Source of the DNA: a virus
Virus record (IMG/VR): IMGVR_UViG_3300049188_000036
Span: 1-37,128 of that record
Strand: one strand, 5' to 3'
Length of the DNA: 37,128 nucleotides
Below are positions 21,567-27,810 of this stretch, piece after piece. The notes below the pieces were generated by a model that ran no database searches, was not told the DNA's origin, and worked only from the letters and a program-made list of their open reading frames with translations. Each line of letters begins with the position of its first letter. Position 1 is the first letter of the stretch. The position numbers and the translations under genes are program-made.

Positions 21567-21836
21567 ATGGCAACGCTCGAAATCGGGGCACGCTCCCGAA
21601 ACGGCTTTTACGAAATCACCGACACCAACAGCGAGGGCAGCGGCACACTACGGGTCACGGTTCGTGAGCTTTACGGCGTCAGCATGGCAGGCCCTGCGAT
21701 GCTGCAGGCAATGCGCAGGCTCGCACGCCGTGCGGTTGCCAACCCTGCCAGCGCTGCCGAAGTCAACCGGTTTTACTCCGGCGGTTGCTCACACGTTACG
21801 TTCGCCGTAACAGCACGGGAGGCTGCCACCGACTAA
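21567..21836 (+). CDS. Hypothetical protein (89 aa), last gene of the unit
   Basis: Not recognised. 89 residues: LEIGARSRNGFYEITDTNSEGSGTLRVTVRELYGVSMAG is beta-rich, then a basic helix MLQAMRRLARRAVANPAS, then FYSGGCSHVTFAVTA. CCGGAGGCATAAGCC gives a ribosome site within the end of the preceding gene. It is followed 27 bp later by a strong terminator. Confidence 0.75.
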   Translation: MATLEIGARSRNGFYEITDTNSEGSGTLRVTVRELYGVSMAGPAMLQAMRRLARRAVANPASAAEVNRFYSGGCSHVTFAVTAREAATD

Positions 21837-21862
21837 CCACACCTCCACACCACACCAACCGC

Positions 21863-21899
21863 AACAGCGGCTCCCACACCATCGGGAGCCGCTGTTTTA
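21863..21899 (+). terminator. Strong terminator of the 20415-21836 unit
   Basis: AACAGCGGCTCCC/GGGAGCCGCTGTT, a 13-bp perfect stem (21863-21875 with 21884-21896), 8-nt loop, ending in TTTT. Confidence 0.92.
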
Positions 21900-22805
21900 G
21901 TGTGCCGAAAACCCGGTCCCGTTTACCAGGCATTTTCAACTATTGGGTACGGATGCCCTACGGGGCCGGCATGGGAGGGCTGCGAGGCTGCAGCGATGCC
22001 CCGGCCCCGATGGCTGCCGATGGTGTGCAGCGCTGCAGCTGGGCAGCGTTACGCATTGCCTCGCTGATGCCTGCAGCCGGCTGTTGCCTGCCACGCTGCC
22101 AGCCTCGCTGAAGCGCTCGCAACGCTCGCAGGCTAGGCAGCTACGGGCTGCCATGGGAGGGCTGCCACGGGGCAGCTACGGGGCAGCGGATAGGGCTGCA
22201 GAGGGCAGCTGCGACAGCCGGCGGCAGGCTCCCACGCGGTCGGGTGTGGCGAATGTGGGAATGTGTAACGTCCAGTACAAATACGTTGCATATGACCCCG
22301 GTTCTGTCAGCCATTCTCTAATTTACACACACTGAAACACTCGCCGGCGATGGTGCGGACGGCTGCAGGCCCAAACATGCCCTTTGAGAGGCTAGGGCTG
22401 TTGAAACCATGCCCTTTTGAAACGCATATGTACCGAACGTTATGTATTGCCTTGCACTATGTACTGCCCTATGTACTGACCAGGTAGCATCCCATATACA
22501 TGCATATGCATCCATAGACCGATGTAATTCCATGCATCCCTCTGGGGATGTATGCAAGCCTTCGAGCTCGAAATCACGCTCCAGCTTCAAAGTCAAGTAC
22601 CCAACTGAATCAATTCCAGGCATCGGCCCGAAGCCGCCTGGGCCTGCGGTTCGACATACTTTGACGCGCGCATGTTTTTCTCCCATAGCTCGTTCTCGTT
22701 TTCCACGATCTGAAAAAATCGCGCGTGCATTTTTGGCCATAGGCGCACCCCTTTGGCCCTGTAGACTGGGAGGCGAACGTACAGACCTAGTAAGAGGAGC
22801 CCTTC
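21900..22805. other. Long largely non-coding stretch with repeats and dyads
   Basis: No convincing gene in about 900 bp. 21960-22235 is rich in repeated GCTGC/GCAGC words (GGGAGGGCTGC and GGGCAGCTACGG-like words occur twice or more). 22337-22350 carries ACACTCGCCGGCGA, fourteen bases identical to the 20348-20371 operator. 22425-22560 is A/T-richer, with three TATGTAYTG words, a perfect palindrome ATGCATATGCAT (22500-22511) and a 10-bp hairpin at 22531-22554. Toward 22760-22805 it becomes the leader of the next gene. It may hold a replication origin or a control element (inference). Confidence 0.55.
22531..22554. repeat. Inverted repeat in the 22.5-kb gap
   Basis: CATGCATCCC/GGGATGTATG, 10 bp with one G-T pair, loop TCTG. 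There is no T-run after it, so it is not a standard terminator. Adjacent to the ATGCATATGCAT palindrome. Confidence 0.6.
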
Positions 22806-23204
22806 ATGAGCACACAGCCCTTCCCTCCCGCCGAGTGCCCGAACCCCGAGGTCCACGGCAACCCCTTCCGCTACTGCCCCTCCTGCACCTGGATCGAGGA
22901 GACGGAGGCAGGCATCAAGGCCGATTTGTGCATAGCACCCGGCCCCAAGGTCAGCCAGCCGGCCACCATCGGGCGCATCGTCCACTACAAGCTCGCCACC
23001 CACGATGCCGCAGTCATCAACCAGAAGACGCGCACCGGCAACGAGGCACGCACTGGCGACGTGTACCCGGCGCTGATCGTGCGTGTATGGGGCGGCAGCG
23101 GCGCAAACCTCCAGGTCTTCCTGGACGGGGCCGACACCTACTGGGCCACCTCCCGCACCGAGGGTGACGCCGAGGGCCAGTGGAGCTGGCCTCCCCGCGT
23201 GTAG
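22806..23204 (+). CDS. Hypothetical phage protein with N-terminal Cys/His cluster (132 aa)
   Basis: 132 residues; AAGAGGAGCCCTTC precedes ATG 22806. The N-terminus CPNPEVHGNPFRYCPSCTWI could bind zinc. The rest, from QPATIGRIVHYKLATHDAAVI through PALIVRVWGGSGANLQVFLDG to YWATSRTEGDAEGQWSWPPR, is of a kind I associate with short proteins widespread in actinophages. The ATIGRIVHY and W-x-W-P-P end are its most distinctive parts. The function is unknown. It is followed by a terminator, so it forms a single-gene unit. Confidence 0.85.
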   Translation: MSTQPFPPAECPNPEVHGNPFRYCPSCTWIEETEAGIKADLCIAPGPKVSQPATIGRIVHYKLATHDAAVINQKTRTGNEARTGDVYPALIVRVWGGSGANLQVFLDGADTYWATSRTEGDAEGQWSWPPRV

Positions 23205-23266
23205 ACTAGAGACCGCAGCACTCACAGGCCTTGCACAGTCAAGCCCCAACCTGGTGTGCCGCCGTT

Positions 23267-23307
23267 AGGCCCCCGCCTCCACCTGAAACCTGGACGGGGG
23301 CCTTTCT
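23267..23307 (+). terminator. Terminator after the 22806 gene
   Basis: AGGCCCCCG/CGGGGGCCT, 9-bp perfect stem (23267-23275 with 23295-23303), then TTTCTG. Confidence 0.88.
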
Positions 23308-23353
23308 GCTGCCCTAGCAGAAACTGCCTGAAAATTCCGCATCGCAGGCCTTC

Positions 23354-23394
23354 CTTACTAGGTTCGTGTGTACTAAGCTGGTCCTACACACCAA
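23354..23394 (+). promoter_or_regulatory. Conserved leader block before the 23413 gene
   Basis: CTTACTA (23354-23360) and CTACACACCAA (23384-23394) recur with nearly the same spacing at 27811-27817 and 27842-27852. GTGTGTACTAA lies between. No convincing -35 was found. Both copies precede small genes by about 20 bp, so the block probably holds a promoter or operator. Confidence 0.5.
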
Positions 23395-23412
23395 AACAGT
23401 AAGGAGCACCAC

Positions 23413-23604
23413 ATGCAGTACGAGCACAAGCAATGGGTCAACGGAGAGCTTGTCTTCCAGCACAGGGTCTACCGCTGCTTCCGGCTCTGGTTCAACCTCT
23501 ACTGGACCGCTCTGACAGGCTGGCAGTTCACCTTCAACCGGGACAAGGCCTATTCCGCATGTGACTGGGCCCTCCAGACTGCGCGCGAGGAGGCAGCCAA
23601 GTGA
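23413..23604 (+). CDS. Hypothetical aromatic-rich protein (63 aa)
   Basis: Not recognised. AAGGAGCACCAC precedes ATG 23413. The sequence is rich in Tyr, Phe and Trp (WVNGELVFQHRVYRCFRLWFNLYWTALTGWQF) with a segment hydrophobic enough to touch a membrane surface, but charged residues argue against a full span. Its TGA overlaps the next GTG, and the next product is a membrane protein, so the two may act together. Confidence 0.7.
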   Translation: MQYEHKQWVNGELVFQHRVYRCFRLWFNLYWTALTGWQFTFNRDKAYSACDWALQTAREEAAK

Positions 23605-23792
23605 ACTACTTCGCACTCGCCGGGGCCATCCTCTCCGCACTCATCGCACTTTGGAGCCTCTCGCAAATCCTCCGCACCCAGTTCGGGCAGCATCGCTTCA
23701 CCTGGGCCTGGGCCTTCCCGCTCAACGCCCTGCTGGTGGCCGGCTTCGGCACCGCCGCCGTCGCATGGTTCAACGTGGCGGTGGGGCCATGA
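23601..23792 (+). CDS. Small two-span membrane protein (63 aa)
   Basis: GTG start at 23601 overlapping the upstream stop as GTGA. Two hydrophobic spans: LAGAILSALIALWSLSQIL (about 5-23) and WAFPLNALLVAGFGTAAVAW (about 36-56), joined by RTQFGQHRFTW. It should sit in the host membrane. Lysis- or exclusion-related functions are possible, but nothing in sequence selects one. The ATGA overlap continues into the next gene. Confidence 0.75.
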   Translation: MNYFALAGAILSALIALWSLSQILRTQFGQHRFTWAWAFPLNALLVAGFGTAAVAWFNVAVGP

Positions 23793-23926
23793 TGTCCGAG
23801 GGGGAGGTCCGGGAACTGCTGGCCGAGCTGACTGCCAGCAACGCAAAGGAGACCAACCCGGCGCGCGTCCTCGCGTTCTCGGGCGGGCTGTCCGCGCTGA
23901 AGATGGTGCTGGGGGAGGACAAGTGA
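23789..23926 (+). CDS. Hypothetical protein (45 aa)
   Basis: Encodes MMSEGEVRELLAELTASNAK, ETNPARVLAFSGGLSALKMV and LGEDK. ATG 23789 overlaps the previous stop as ATGA and its stop overlaps the next GTG, which is strong coupling evidence for so short a gene. Two amphipathic helices; function unknown. Confidence 0.7.
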   Translation: MMSEGEVRELLAELTASNAKETNPARVLAFSGGLSALKMVLGEDK

Positions 23927-24216
23927 GCACCGCGCTCGATGTGGACATCTCCACCCTTGTGGGCGAGATGGAGGCACCGCCCTGCGAGTCCACCAGCCAC
24001 GATCCGTCAGACCGGCTGGCACACGATGACGGCCCCGCAGCCTTCTACGTGCGGGTGAAATGCCCCGCCTGCGGCAACACCGCCGTCAGGGCCTACTGCC
24101 AGCAGTTCATCAACTTCCTGATCGGCGGGGGCCTCCTCCAGCACTCCGAGGCCTGCGGGCCATTTCCAGGCATCGAGTGGATGACCATCCTTGGCCCGGT
24201 AGGGGGCACGCGATGA
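23923..24216 (+). CDS. Zinc-ribbon-like protein (97 aa)
   Basis: GTG start at 23923 overlapping the upstream stop. The middle has YVRVKCPACGNTAVRAYC followed by a later His and Cys (HSEAC), a plausible zinc ribbon. The start is acidic (STALDVDISTLVGEMEAPPC). Short and soluble. Part of the closely overlapped block 23413-24338. Confidence 0.72.
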   Translation: MSTALDVDISTLVGEMEAPPCESTSHDPSDRLAHDDGPAAFYVRVKCPACGNTAVRAYCQQFINFLIGGGLLQHSEACGPFPGIEWMTILGPVGGTR

Positions 24217-24338
24217 CCCCGCCGCGCTTCGACGGCAAGCAGATGGTCTACCTCTCGCTCGCGCTGGCCACCATGAGCACCATCTACGGCTACACCGGCT
24301 GGGCCATGCCGCACATCATCCGATACATCACCCACTGA
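24213..24338 (+). CDS. Small single-span membrane protein (41 aa)
   Basis: Encodes MTPPRFDGKQMVYLSLALAT then MSTIYGYTGWAMPHIIRYIT. One hydrophobic span from about residue 11 to 33. ATG overlaps the preceding stop (ATGA). With the 63-residue membrane protein nearby and the aromatic-rich protein, the block contains two small membrane proteins within 1 kb. Confidence 0.65.
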   Translation: MTPPRFDGKQMVYLSLALATMSTIYGYTGWAMPHIIRYITH

Positions 24339-24354
24339 ACCCCGGAGGTCTCAA

Positions 24355-24621
24355 ATGAGCAAGGAATCCGTCAATCTGCGGCCCAGCACGAACGAACAGC
24401 TCGCCTGGATCAGGGCCAACGGCCTCGATCCGCACAGGGTCAAGGCCCACCAAACGGCCATCATCGAGGATGGGAAACTGACCCTCGATCTGTTCGAGGT
24501 GGATGGCCACGGCCACAAAATCATCCAGTACGCAGCTGACGGGGAGCCGGAAGCCAAGCTGCGCACCATCACCGTCCCGCTCATCTCCGAGCCCGAGGAT
24601 CACGGGGTAGAGACATCATGA
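24355..24621 (+). CDS. Hypothetical protein (88 aa)
   Basis: Not recognised. CCCGGAGGTCTCAA precedes ATG 24355. LRPSTNEQLAWIRANGLDPHRVKAHQTAIIEDGKLTLDLFEVD reads as a short helix-turn-helix-like N-terminus followed by beta strands (HKIIQYAADGEPEAKLRTITVPL). Actinophages often carry proteins of this general size and style early in the right part of the genome. Confidence 0.75.
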   Translation: MSKESVNLRPSTNEQLAWIRANGLDPHRVKAHQTAIIEDGKLTLDLFEVDGHGHKIIQYAADGEPEAKLRTITVPLISEPEDHGVETS

Positions 24622-24764
24622 CGAAATGGATTGTGGTCTGGGTCAGCGCGTCCGAGTCCCTGCTGTGCAAGTGGTACGGCGATCACTACGAGGTGGAGGC
24701 CAAGTCCGGCGAGTCCCAGGCACTGAAGGACATTGCCGGCAAACTGAACGGAGCGGACGCATGA
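24618..24764 (+). CDS. Hypothetical protein (48 aa)
   Basis: Encodes MTKWIVVWVSASESLLCKWY, GDHYEVEAKSGESQALKDIA and GKLNGADA. ATG 24618 overlaps the previous stop as ATGA and its stop overlaps the ATG of the next gene. Compact alpha/beta look, with a possible beta-hairpin (YGDHYEVEAKSG). Confidence 0.7.
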   Translation: MTKWIVVWVSASESLLCKWYGDHYEVEAKSGESQALKDIAGKLNGADA

Positions 24765-25270
24765 ACCACCCAGTCGCCACCTTGGTGGACCCCACGGAGC
24801 CTGAGTTCCGCAACTGCACCCGGTGCGATGTCCAGCTGACCCAGCATCGAGCGGAGGCCGGCGGCAAGCTGTGCGTGGACTGCGAGGGCCTGAACGCCTT
24901 CAAGGCACCGCGCAACGGCGTGGCCGGCGGCTTCCCTCCGATTGACCCGGCCTACGAGGTGTTTGTCCACTTCCCCACCAAGCCCCGCCACGATCAGACC
25001 CTCCTGACGCTCGAAGCGCTGAAGATTCCCTACATTCACCTCTGGGAGACCCAGCACACCACCGAGGTCCAGTGGGCGCGCGGCCTGTTCAATCAGGAGC
25101 TCGCCCCCGACTGGCCCATCGTGCTCATCACCTCCCACGGCCAAGTGGTCGATTTCTGGGAGGGATTCGACCTCAACAGGCTCAACAGCATCCCGGCTGC
25201 CCGAGCCGCAGCCATCAACCCCACCGAGGCCCATACCAGTGTCCCCACCACCCAGGAGGAAGCAGCATGA
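24761..25270 (+). CDS. Zinc ribbon fused to a degenerate NrdH-like redoxin
   Basis: 169 residues from ATG 24761. The N-terminus FRNCTRCDVQLTQHRAEAGGKLCVDC (Cys19, Cys22, Cys38, Cys41) is a zinc ribbon. Residues about 65-143 follow the NrdH/glutaredoxin plan: first strand EVFVHFPTKP, helix HDQTLLTLEALKIPYIHLWE, cis-Pro region APDWPIVLITSHG and the NrdH-like end VDFWEGFDLNRLNSI. The CxxC active site expected after FPTKP is replaced by RHDQ, so redox activity should be lost. It may have become a binding protein. The tail is Ala/Thr/Pro-rich. Assignment is by motif order only. Confidence 0.65.
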   Translation: MNHPVATLVDPTEPEFRNCTRCDVQLTQHRAEAGGKLCVDCEGLNAFKAPRNGVAGGFPPIDPAYEVFVHFPTKPRHDQTLLTLEALKIPYIHLWETQHTTEVQWARGLFNQELAPDWPIVLITSHGQVVDFWEGFDLNRLNSIPAARAAAINPTEAHTSVPTTQEEAA

Positions 25271-25773
25271 GCAATATCCACGTCCACAGCGCACGTACAG
25301 CGGAGCAGCCGGCGGCACAGAACCCGGCACACACCGGCATCGCCATCGTGTGGCCCGCATGGTTCCTCGGCAGCACGGACCCGCAGCTGCACTGCACCAC
25401 GCTGTTCCTCGGCAACACCGACACCACCCCCTTCCGGCGCAGCACCATCGAGAACGTCCTCCGCTGGAAGGGCAGCAATCCCGGCCCCTGCCGCGTCATC
25501 GCCCCCGGCCTGTTCGGCAAGGAGGGCAACATCCCTGTCCTGCTCATCGACAATCCCGAGCTGCAGAAGGAGCAGGAGTGGCTGGTCCGCCGCCTGCAGG
25601 CCTACGATGTCGTCAGCCCCTCCACGTTCGGCTTCAACCCCCACGTCACCATCGCCAAAGAGGTGGCCAAGCCGTATTTCCCCCGCTTCATCCAGCTGGA
25701 GGCCCCCGTGCTCTGGTGGGGCGATGACAGGCCCATCCACAGCAAGCACGAGGCCCGAAAGGCAGTCGCATGA
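25267..25773 (+). CDS. 2H phosphoesterase (LigT/CPDase-like)
   Basis: 168 residues from ATG 25267. Two HxT motifs in the right order and spacing, LHCTTLFLG (His42, Thr44) and NPHVTIAK (His126, Thr128), identify the 2H phosphoesterase fold that acts on 2',3'-cyclic phosphates or 2',5'-linked RNA. Known phage relatives can open cyclic phosphates left by tRNA cleavage or degrade cyclic or oligonucleotide second messengers. The substrate here is not known. The rest, TGIAIVWPAWFLG and PVLLIDNPELQKEQEWLVRRL, fits the usual beta/alpha repeat. An anti-defence role is attractive but is inference. Confidence 0.85.
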   Translation: MSNIHVHSARTAEQPAAQNPAHTGIAIVWPAWFLGSTDPQLHCTTLFLGNTDTTPFRRSTIENVLRWKGSNPGPCRVIAPGLFGKEGNIPVLLIDNPELQKEQEWLVRRLQAYDVVSPSTFGFNPHVTIAKEVAKPYFPRFIQLEAPVLWWGDDRPIHSKHEARKAVA

Positions 25774-25910
25774 CCTTCCTGGGCTTCCTCAGCGCGGTCC
25801 CAGCGCCCAAAACCCTCACGATTCGGGACCTGGATGACCTCGATAACGCCGAGCTGAAGGCTGTCATTGAGGCCCCCACTCCGGTAAAATTGCGGGATGA
25901 AGCGGCTTAG
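25770..25910 (+). CDS. Hypothetical protein (46 aa)
   Basis: Encodes MTFLGFLSAVPAPKTLTIRD, LDDLDNAELKAVIEAPTPVK and LRDEAA. ATG 25770 overlaps the previous stop as ATGA. It overlaps the start of the next gene by 14 bp, and its coding sequence contains the -10-like element of that gene. Small acidic protein, function unknown. Confidence 0.65.
   Translation: MTFLGFLSAVPAPKTLTIRDLDDLDNAELKAVIEAPTPVKLRDEAA
25885..25890 (+). promoter_or_regulatory. -10 element TAAAAT of a leaderless start (25897 gene)
   Basis: TAAAAT ends six bases before ATG 25897, the spacing that places the transcription start on the A of the ATG. The same CGGTANAATTG word is present before the 35351 gene and, as TAGAATTG, before the integrase. 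Confidence 0.6.
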
Positions 25911-26235
25911 ACGGGGCGGCACCACCCTCGAAATCGACGCGGGTGGTGTCCCTCGGGACGCAACCGGCCACCGGACTGACCGGCCGGCCATCTACCGCGA
26001 GGGCCAGCGCCTCTGGCGCGAGGATGAGCGCCGCTTCGGCCTCGGTGAGCGCGTCCGGGCCATCAAGATATGGCACCGGATGGAGCACGGCGAGTGCGGC
26101 ACCATCATGGTGATCGAGGAGGGCAGCCAGCGCGACTACTACGTCCTCCCGGACAGCCTGCTCCGTCAGTTCCTCCGAAAACGCTCCGGCGAGTTCCTGT
26201 CCCGGATGCCCGAGCACTACCTGGAGCCCGAGTAG
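25897..26235 (+). CDS. Hypothetical protein beside attP (112 aa)
   Basis: 112 residues with a basic start (MKRLRRGGTTLEIDAGGVPR) and a charged middle (REGQRLWREDERRFGLGERVRAIKIWHRMEHGECGTIMVI), then DYYVLPDSLLRQFLRKRSGEFLSRMPEHYLEPE. The middle looks like a small SH3-like barrel (GLGERVRAI...GTIMVIEEG...YYVLP). There is no ribosome site but a -10 six bases upstream, so it may be leaderless. It is the last gene before the terminator and attP, and its basic nature makes it a candidate recombination directionality factor (inference only). Confidence 0.7.
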   Translation: MKRLRRGGTTLEIDAGGVPRDATGHRTDRPAIYREGQRLWREDERRFGLGERVRAIKIWHRMEHGECGTIMVIEEGSQRDYYVLPDSLLRQFLRKRSGEFLSRMPEHYLEPE

Positions 26236-26254
26236 GGTAGCCTTGAAAGATCAC

Positions 26255-26295
26255 ACCAGCCCCCTCTGGCCTAGCCAAGGGGCTGGTTTTCTTTT
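26255..26295 (+). terminator. Terminator before attP
   Basis: ACCAGCCCC/GGGGCTGGT (26255-26263 with 26279-26287), with an inner TGGC/GCCA pairing in the loop, followed by TTTTCTTTT. It shields attP from rightward transcription. Confidence 0.92.
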
Positions 26296-26309
26296 GGAAT
26301 CAGGCAATA

Positions 26310-26359
26310 GTAGGTAGATATGGAGCACGTATGACCATACGGGCGAGCTATCTACCTAC
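26310..26359. other. attP: Candidate phage attachment site attP
   Basis: A 50-bp site: outer arms GTAGGTAGATA (26310-26320) and TATCTACCTAC (26349-26359), an exact 11-bp inverted repeat. Inside, CGTATG (26328-26333) and CATACG (26336-26341) form a second inverted repeat about the same centre, dinucleotide AC at 26334-26335. Size, nested symmetry and an odd 2-bp centre are what large serine integrases need. It sits at the end of the integrase gene; the integrase stop codon (26356-26358) is within the right arm. The core AC/GT is a prediction. Confidence 0.8.
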
Positions 26360-27774
26360 ACGGAATCCCAGTCATGCTCCACGATTTCGATGGGCCTGCG
26401 GCCTGTCCTGATGCCTTCTTCCCAGTCCTGGAGCTGGATTTTGGCCAGCAGCTTGCCCAACGCCTCGCGCTTCAGCCGGGGAGGGGCCTCGGTCCACTTC
26501 TCCAGCAGCTGGGGCACGATCATGGCCGGCTTGACCTCGGAGTTGACCTCCACGAGCCGCTGGCGGGCCTCCAGAGCCTTCTTCTCCTCCTCGAACTTGG
26601 CCTTCATCCGGTTGTAGACATCGCCGGAGATTTCGTCATCGAGGTACTTGACCGTGAGCGCGTCCAGGCGCGTGGTGTTCTTGGCGATGTCGGCAGCCAG
26701 CTGGGAGGACTTGCGCGCGAGGTTGGGGCTCGGCTTGGTGACCTGCGCGGCCAGTGCGTCGATCTGCGAGGCCACGGTCTGCATCCAGTCCAGCACCGCC
26801 TCCTCCACGTATTGCTCGGAGACCGAAATGCGTGCGTGGCTGCCTTTGAGCAGCCCGTCCCGGCAGGTGTAGCGCCGGTAGACCTTCCCGTTGCGCTTGG
26901 TGGCCCCGCCGTCCATCTTGGCACCGCAGAAGCAGCGCAACAGGGCACTGTAGGCGTAGCCGCCCCCGGTGTTCAGCCCGCCGCCCATCCCTCGGGCAGC
27001 GCGCTCGGAGCGCTTGACCTGATAGGCCTTCCACTCAGCCTCGCTGATGACCCCCTCGTGTGCCCCCGGGAGGAACTCGCCCTTGCTCCTGATGAGGCCG
27101 GCACCGAACCCACGGTCGAGAATCTGGCGCACGCCGTCGTCACGCCAGCCTCCTTTTGGAGTGAAGCCCTCAGAGGCCGCGTAAGCGGCGATTTCCCGCA
27201 GGCTGAGCCCCCGGATGTACCGGAGGTACATCTCGCGCAGGACCGGCCCCGCCGCCTCGTTGACGCTGTACCCAGCAATCTTGTCGTAGTCGTATCCGAA
27301 CCGGGGCAGCCCGTGATGCGGCAGCCCGTTCTTCACCCGGCGCGCATGGGTCTCCTTCCAGGTGTCCCCGATCCGCTCGGACTCGAAGACGGCGAGCTCC
27401 GCGAGCATCCCGCGCGCGAACCGCCCGGAGGAGGTGGTGGTGTCCATTGGCTCGGTGGAGGACTCCAGCCGCCCGCCGATGCCCTCCACGCGGTCCACCG
27501 CGATGGCCCAGTCCATCCGGTTGCGAGCCACGCGGCTGATCTTCCAGACCACGAGGACATCGGCCTTCTTGTCCTCGATCATCTTGACGGCCTGCTCGAC
27601 CTGCCGGCGCTTCCAGAACCGGCCGGAGAGGTCGAGGTCTTCCAGCGTCTCCACGATGTCGTAGCCCATGCGTTCGCAGTGGCTCTGGATGGAGGTCAGT
27701 TGCAGCTCGGGGGAAATCATGCCGTCCCGCTCCTGCGAGACTCGTACATAGGCCACTGCTCTGGGCTTGCTCAT
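26356..27774 (-). CDS. int: Large serine integrase
   Basis: 472 residues. The N-terminal resolvase domain has VRVSQERDG with catalytic Ser13, WKISRVARNRMDW and the E-helix region (SGRFARGMLAELAVFESERI). A recombinase domain follows (about 155-265: GLPRFGYDYD, LSLREIAAYAASEGF, GWRDDGVRQILD). Then comes a zinc segment LLRCFCGAKM...RRYTCRDG...H (Cys281, Cys283, Cys304), a coiled coil (about 340-410) and a C-terminal tail. This is the standard plan of phiC31/Bxb1-type integrases that join attP to attB. TAGAAT lies six bases before ATG 27774 with no ribosome site, so the mRNA is probably leaderless. Confidence 0.96.
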   Translation of the reverse strand: MSKPRAVAYVRVSQERDGMISPELQLTSIQSHCERMGYDIVETLEDLDLSGRFWKRRQVEQAVKMIEDKKADVLVVWKISRVARNRMDWAIAVDRVEGIGGRLESSTEPMDTTTSSGRFARGMLAELAVFESERIGDTWKETHARRVKNGLPHHGLPRFGYDYDKIAGYSVNEAAGPVLREMYLRYIRGLSLREIAAYAASEGFTPKGGWRDDGVRQILDRGFGAGLIRSKGEFLPGAHEGVISEAEWKAYQVKRSERAARGMGGGLNTGGGYAYSALLRCFCGAKMDGGATKRNGKVYRRYTCRDGLLKGSHARISVSEQYVEEAVLDWMQTVASQIDALAAQVTKPSPNLARKSSQLAADIAKNTTRLDALTVKYLDDEISGDVYNRMKAKFEEEKKALEARQRLVEVNSEVKPAMIVPQLLEKWTEAPPRLKREALGKLLAKIQLQDWEEGIRTGRRPIEIVEHDWDSV

Positions 27775-27780
27775 GACGCA

Positions 27781-27786
27781 ATTCTA
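27781..27786 (-). promoter_or_regulatory. -10 element TAGAAT of a leaderless integrase start
   Basis: Leftward TAGAAT ends six bases before ATG 27774, matching the spacing at 25885 and 35339. TTGACG lies 7 bp upstream of the -10, too close to be its -35. Confidence 0.55.
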
Positions 27787-27810
27787 AATCGGCCGTCAAG
27801 AGGGTCTTGC

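Noticed and set aside
21943-22335. Plus-strand ORF of 130 codons after the 21863 terminator
   Set aside because: Low-complexity Arg/Ala/Cys-rich translation of GCTGC repeats; no ribosome site.
22318-22740. Minus-strand ORF of 140 codons
   Set aside because: It runs against both flanking blocks, has a weak ribosome site and covers the palindromes and repeats. A real gene cannot be fully excluded.
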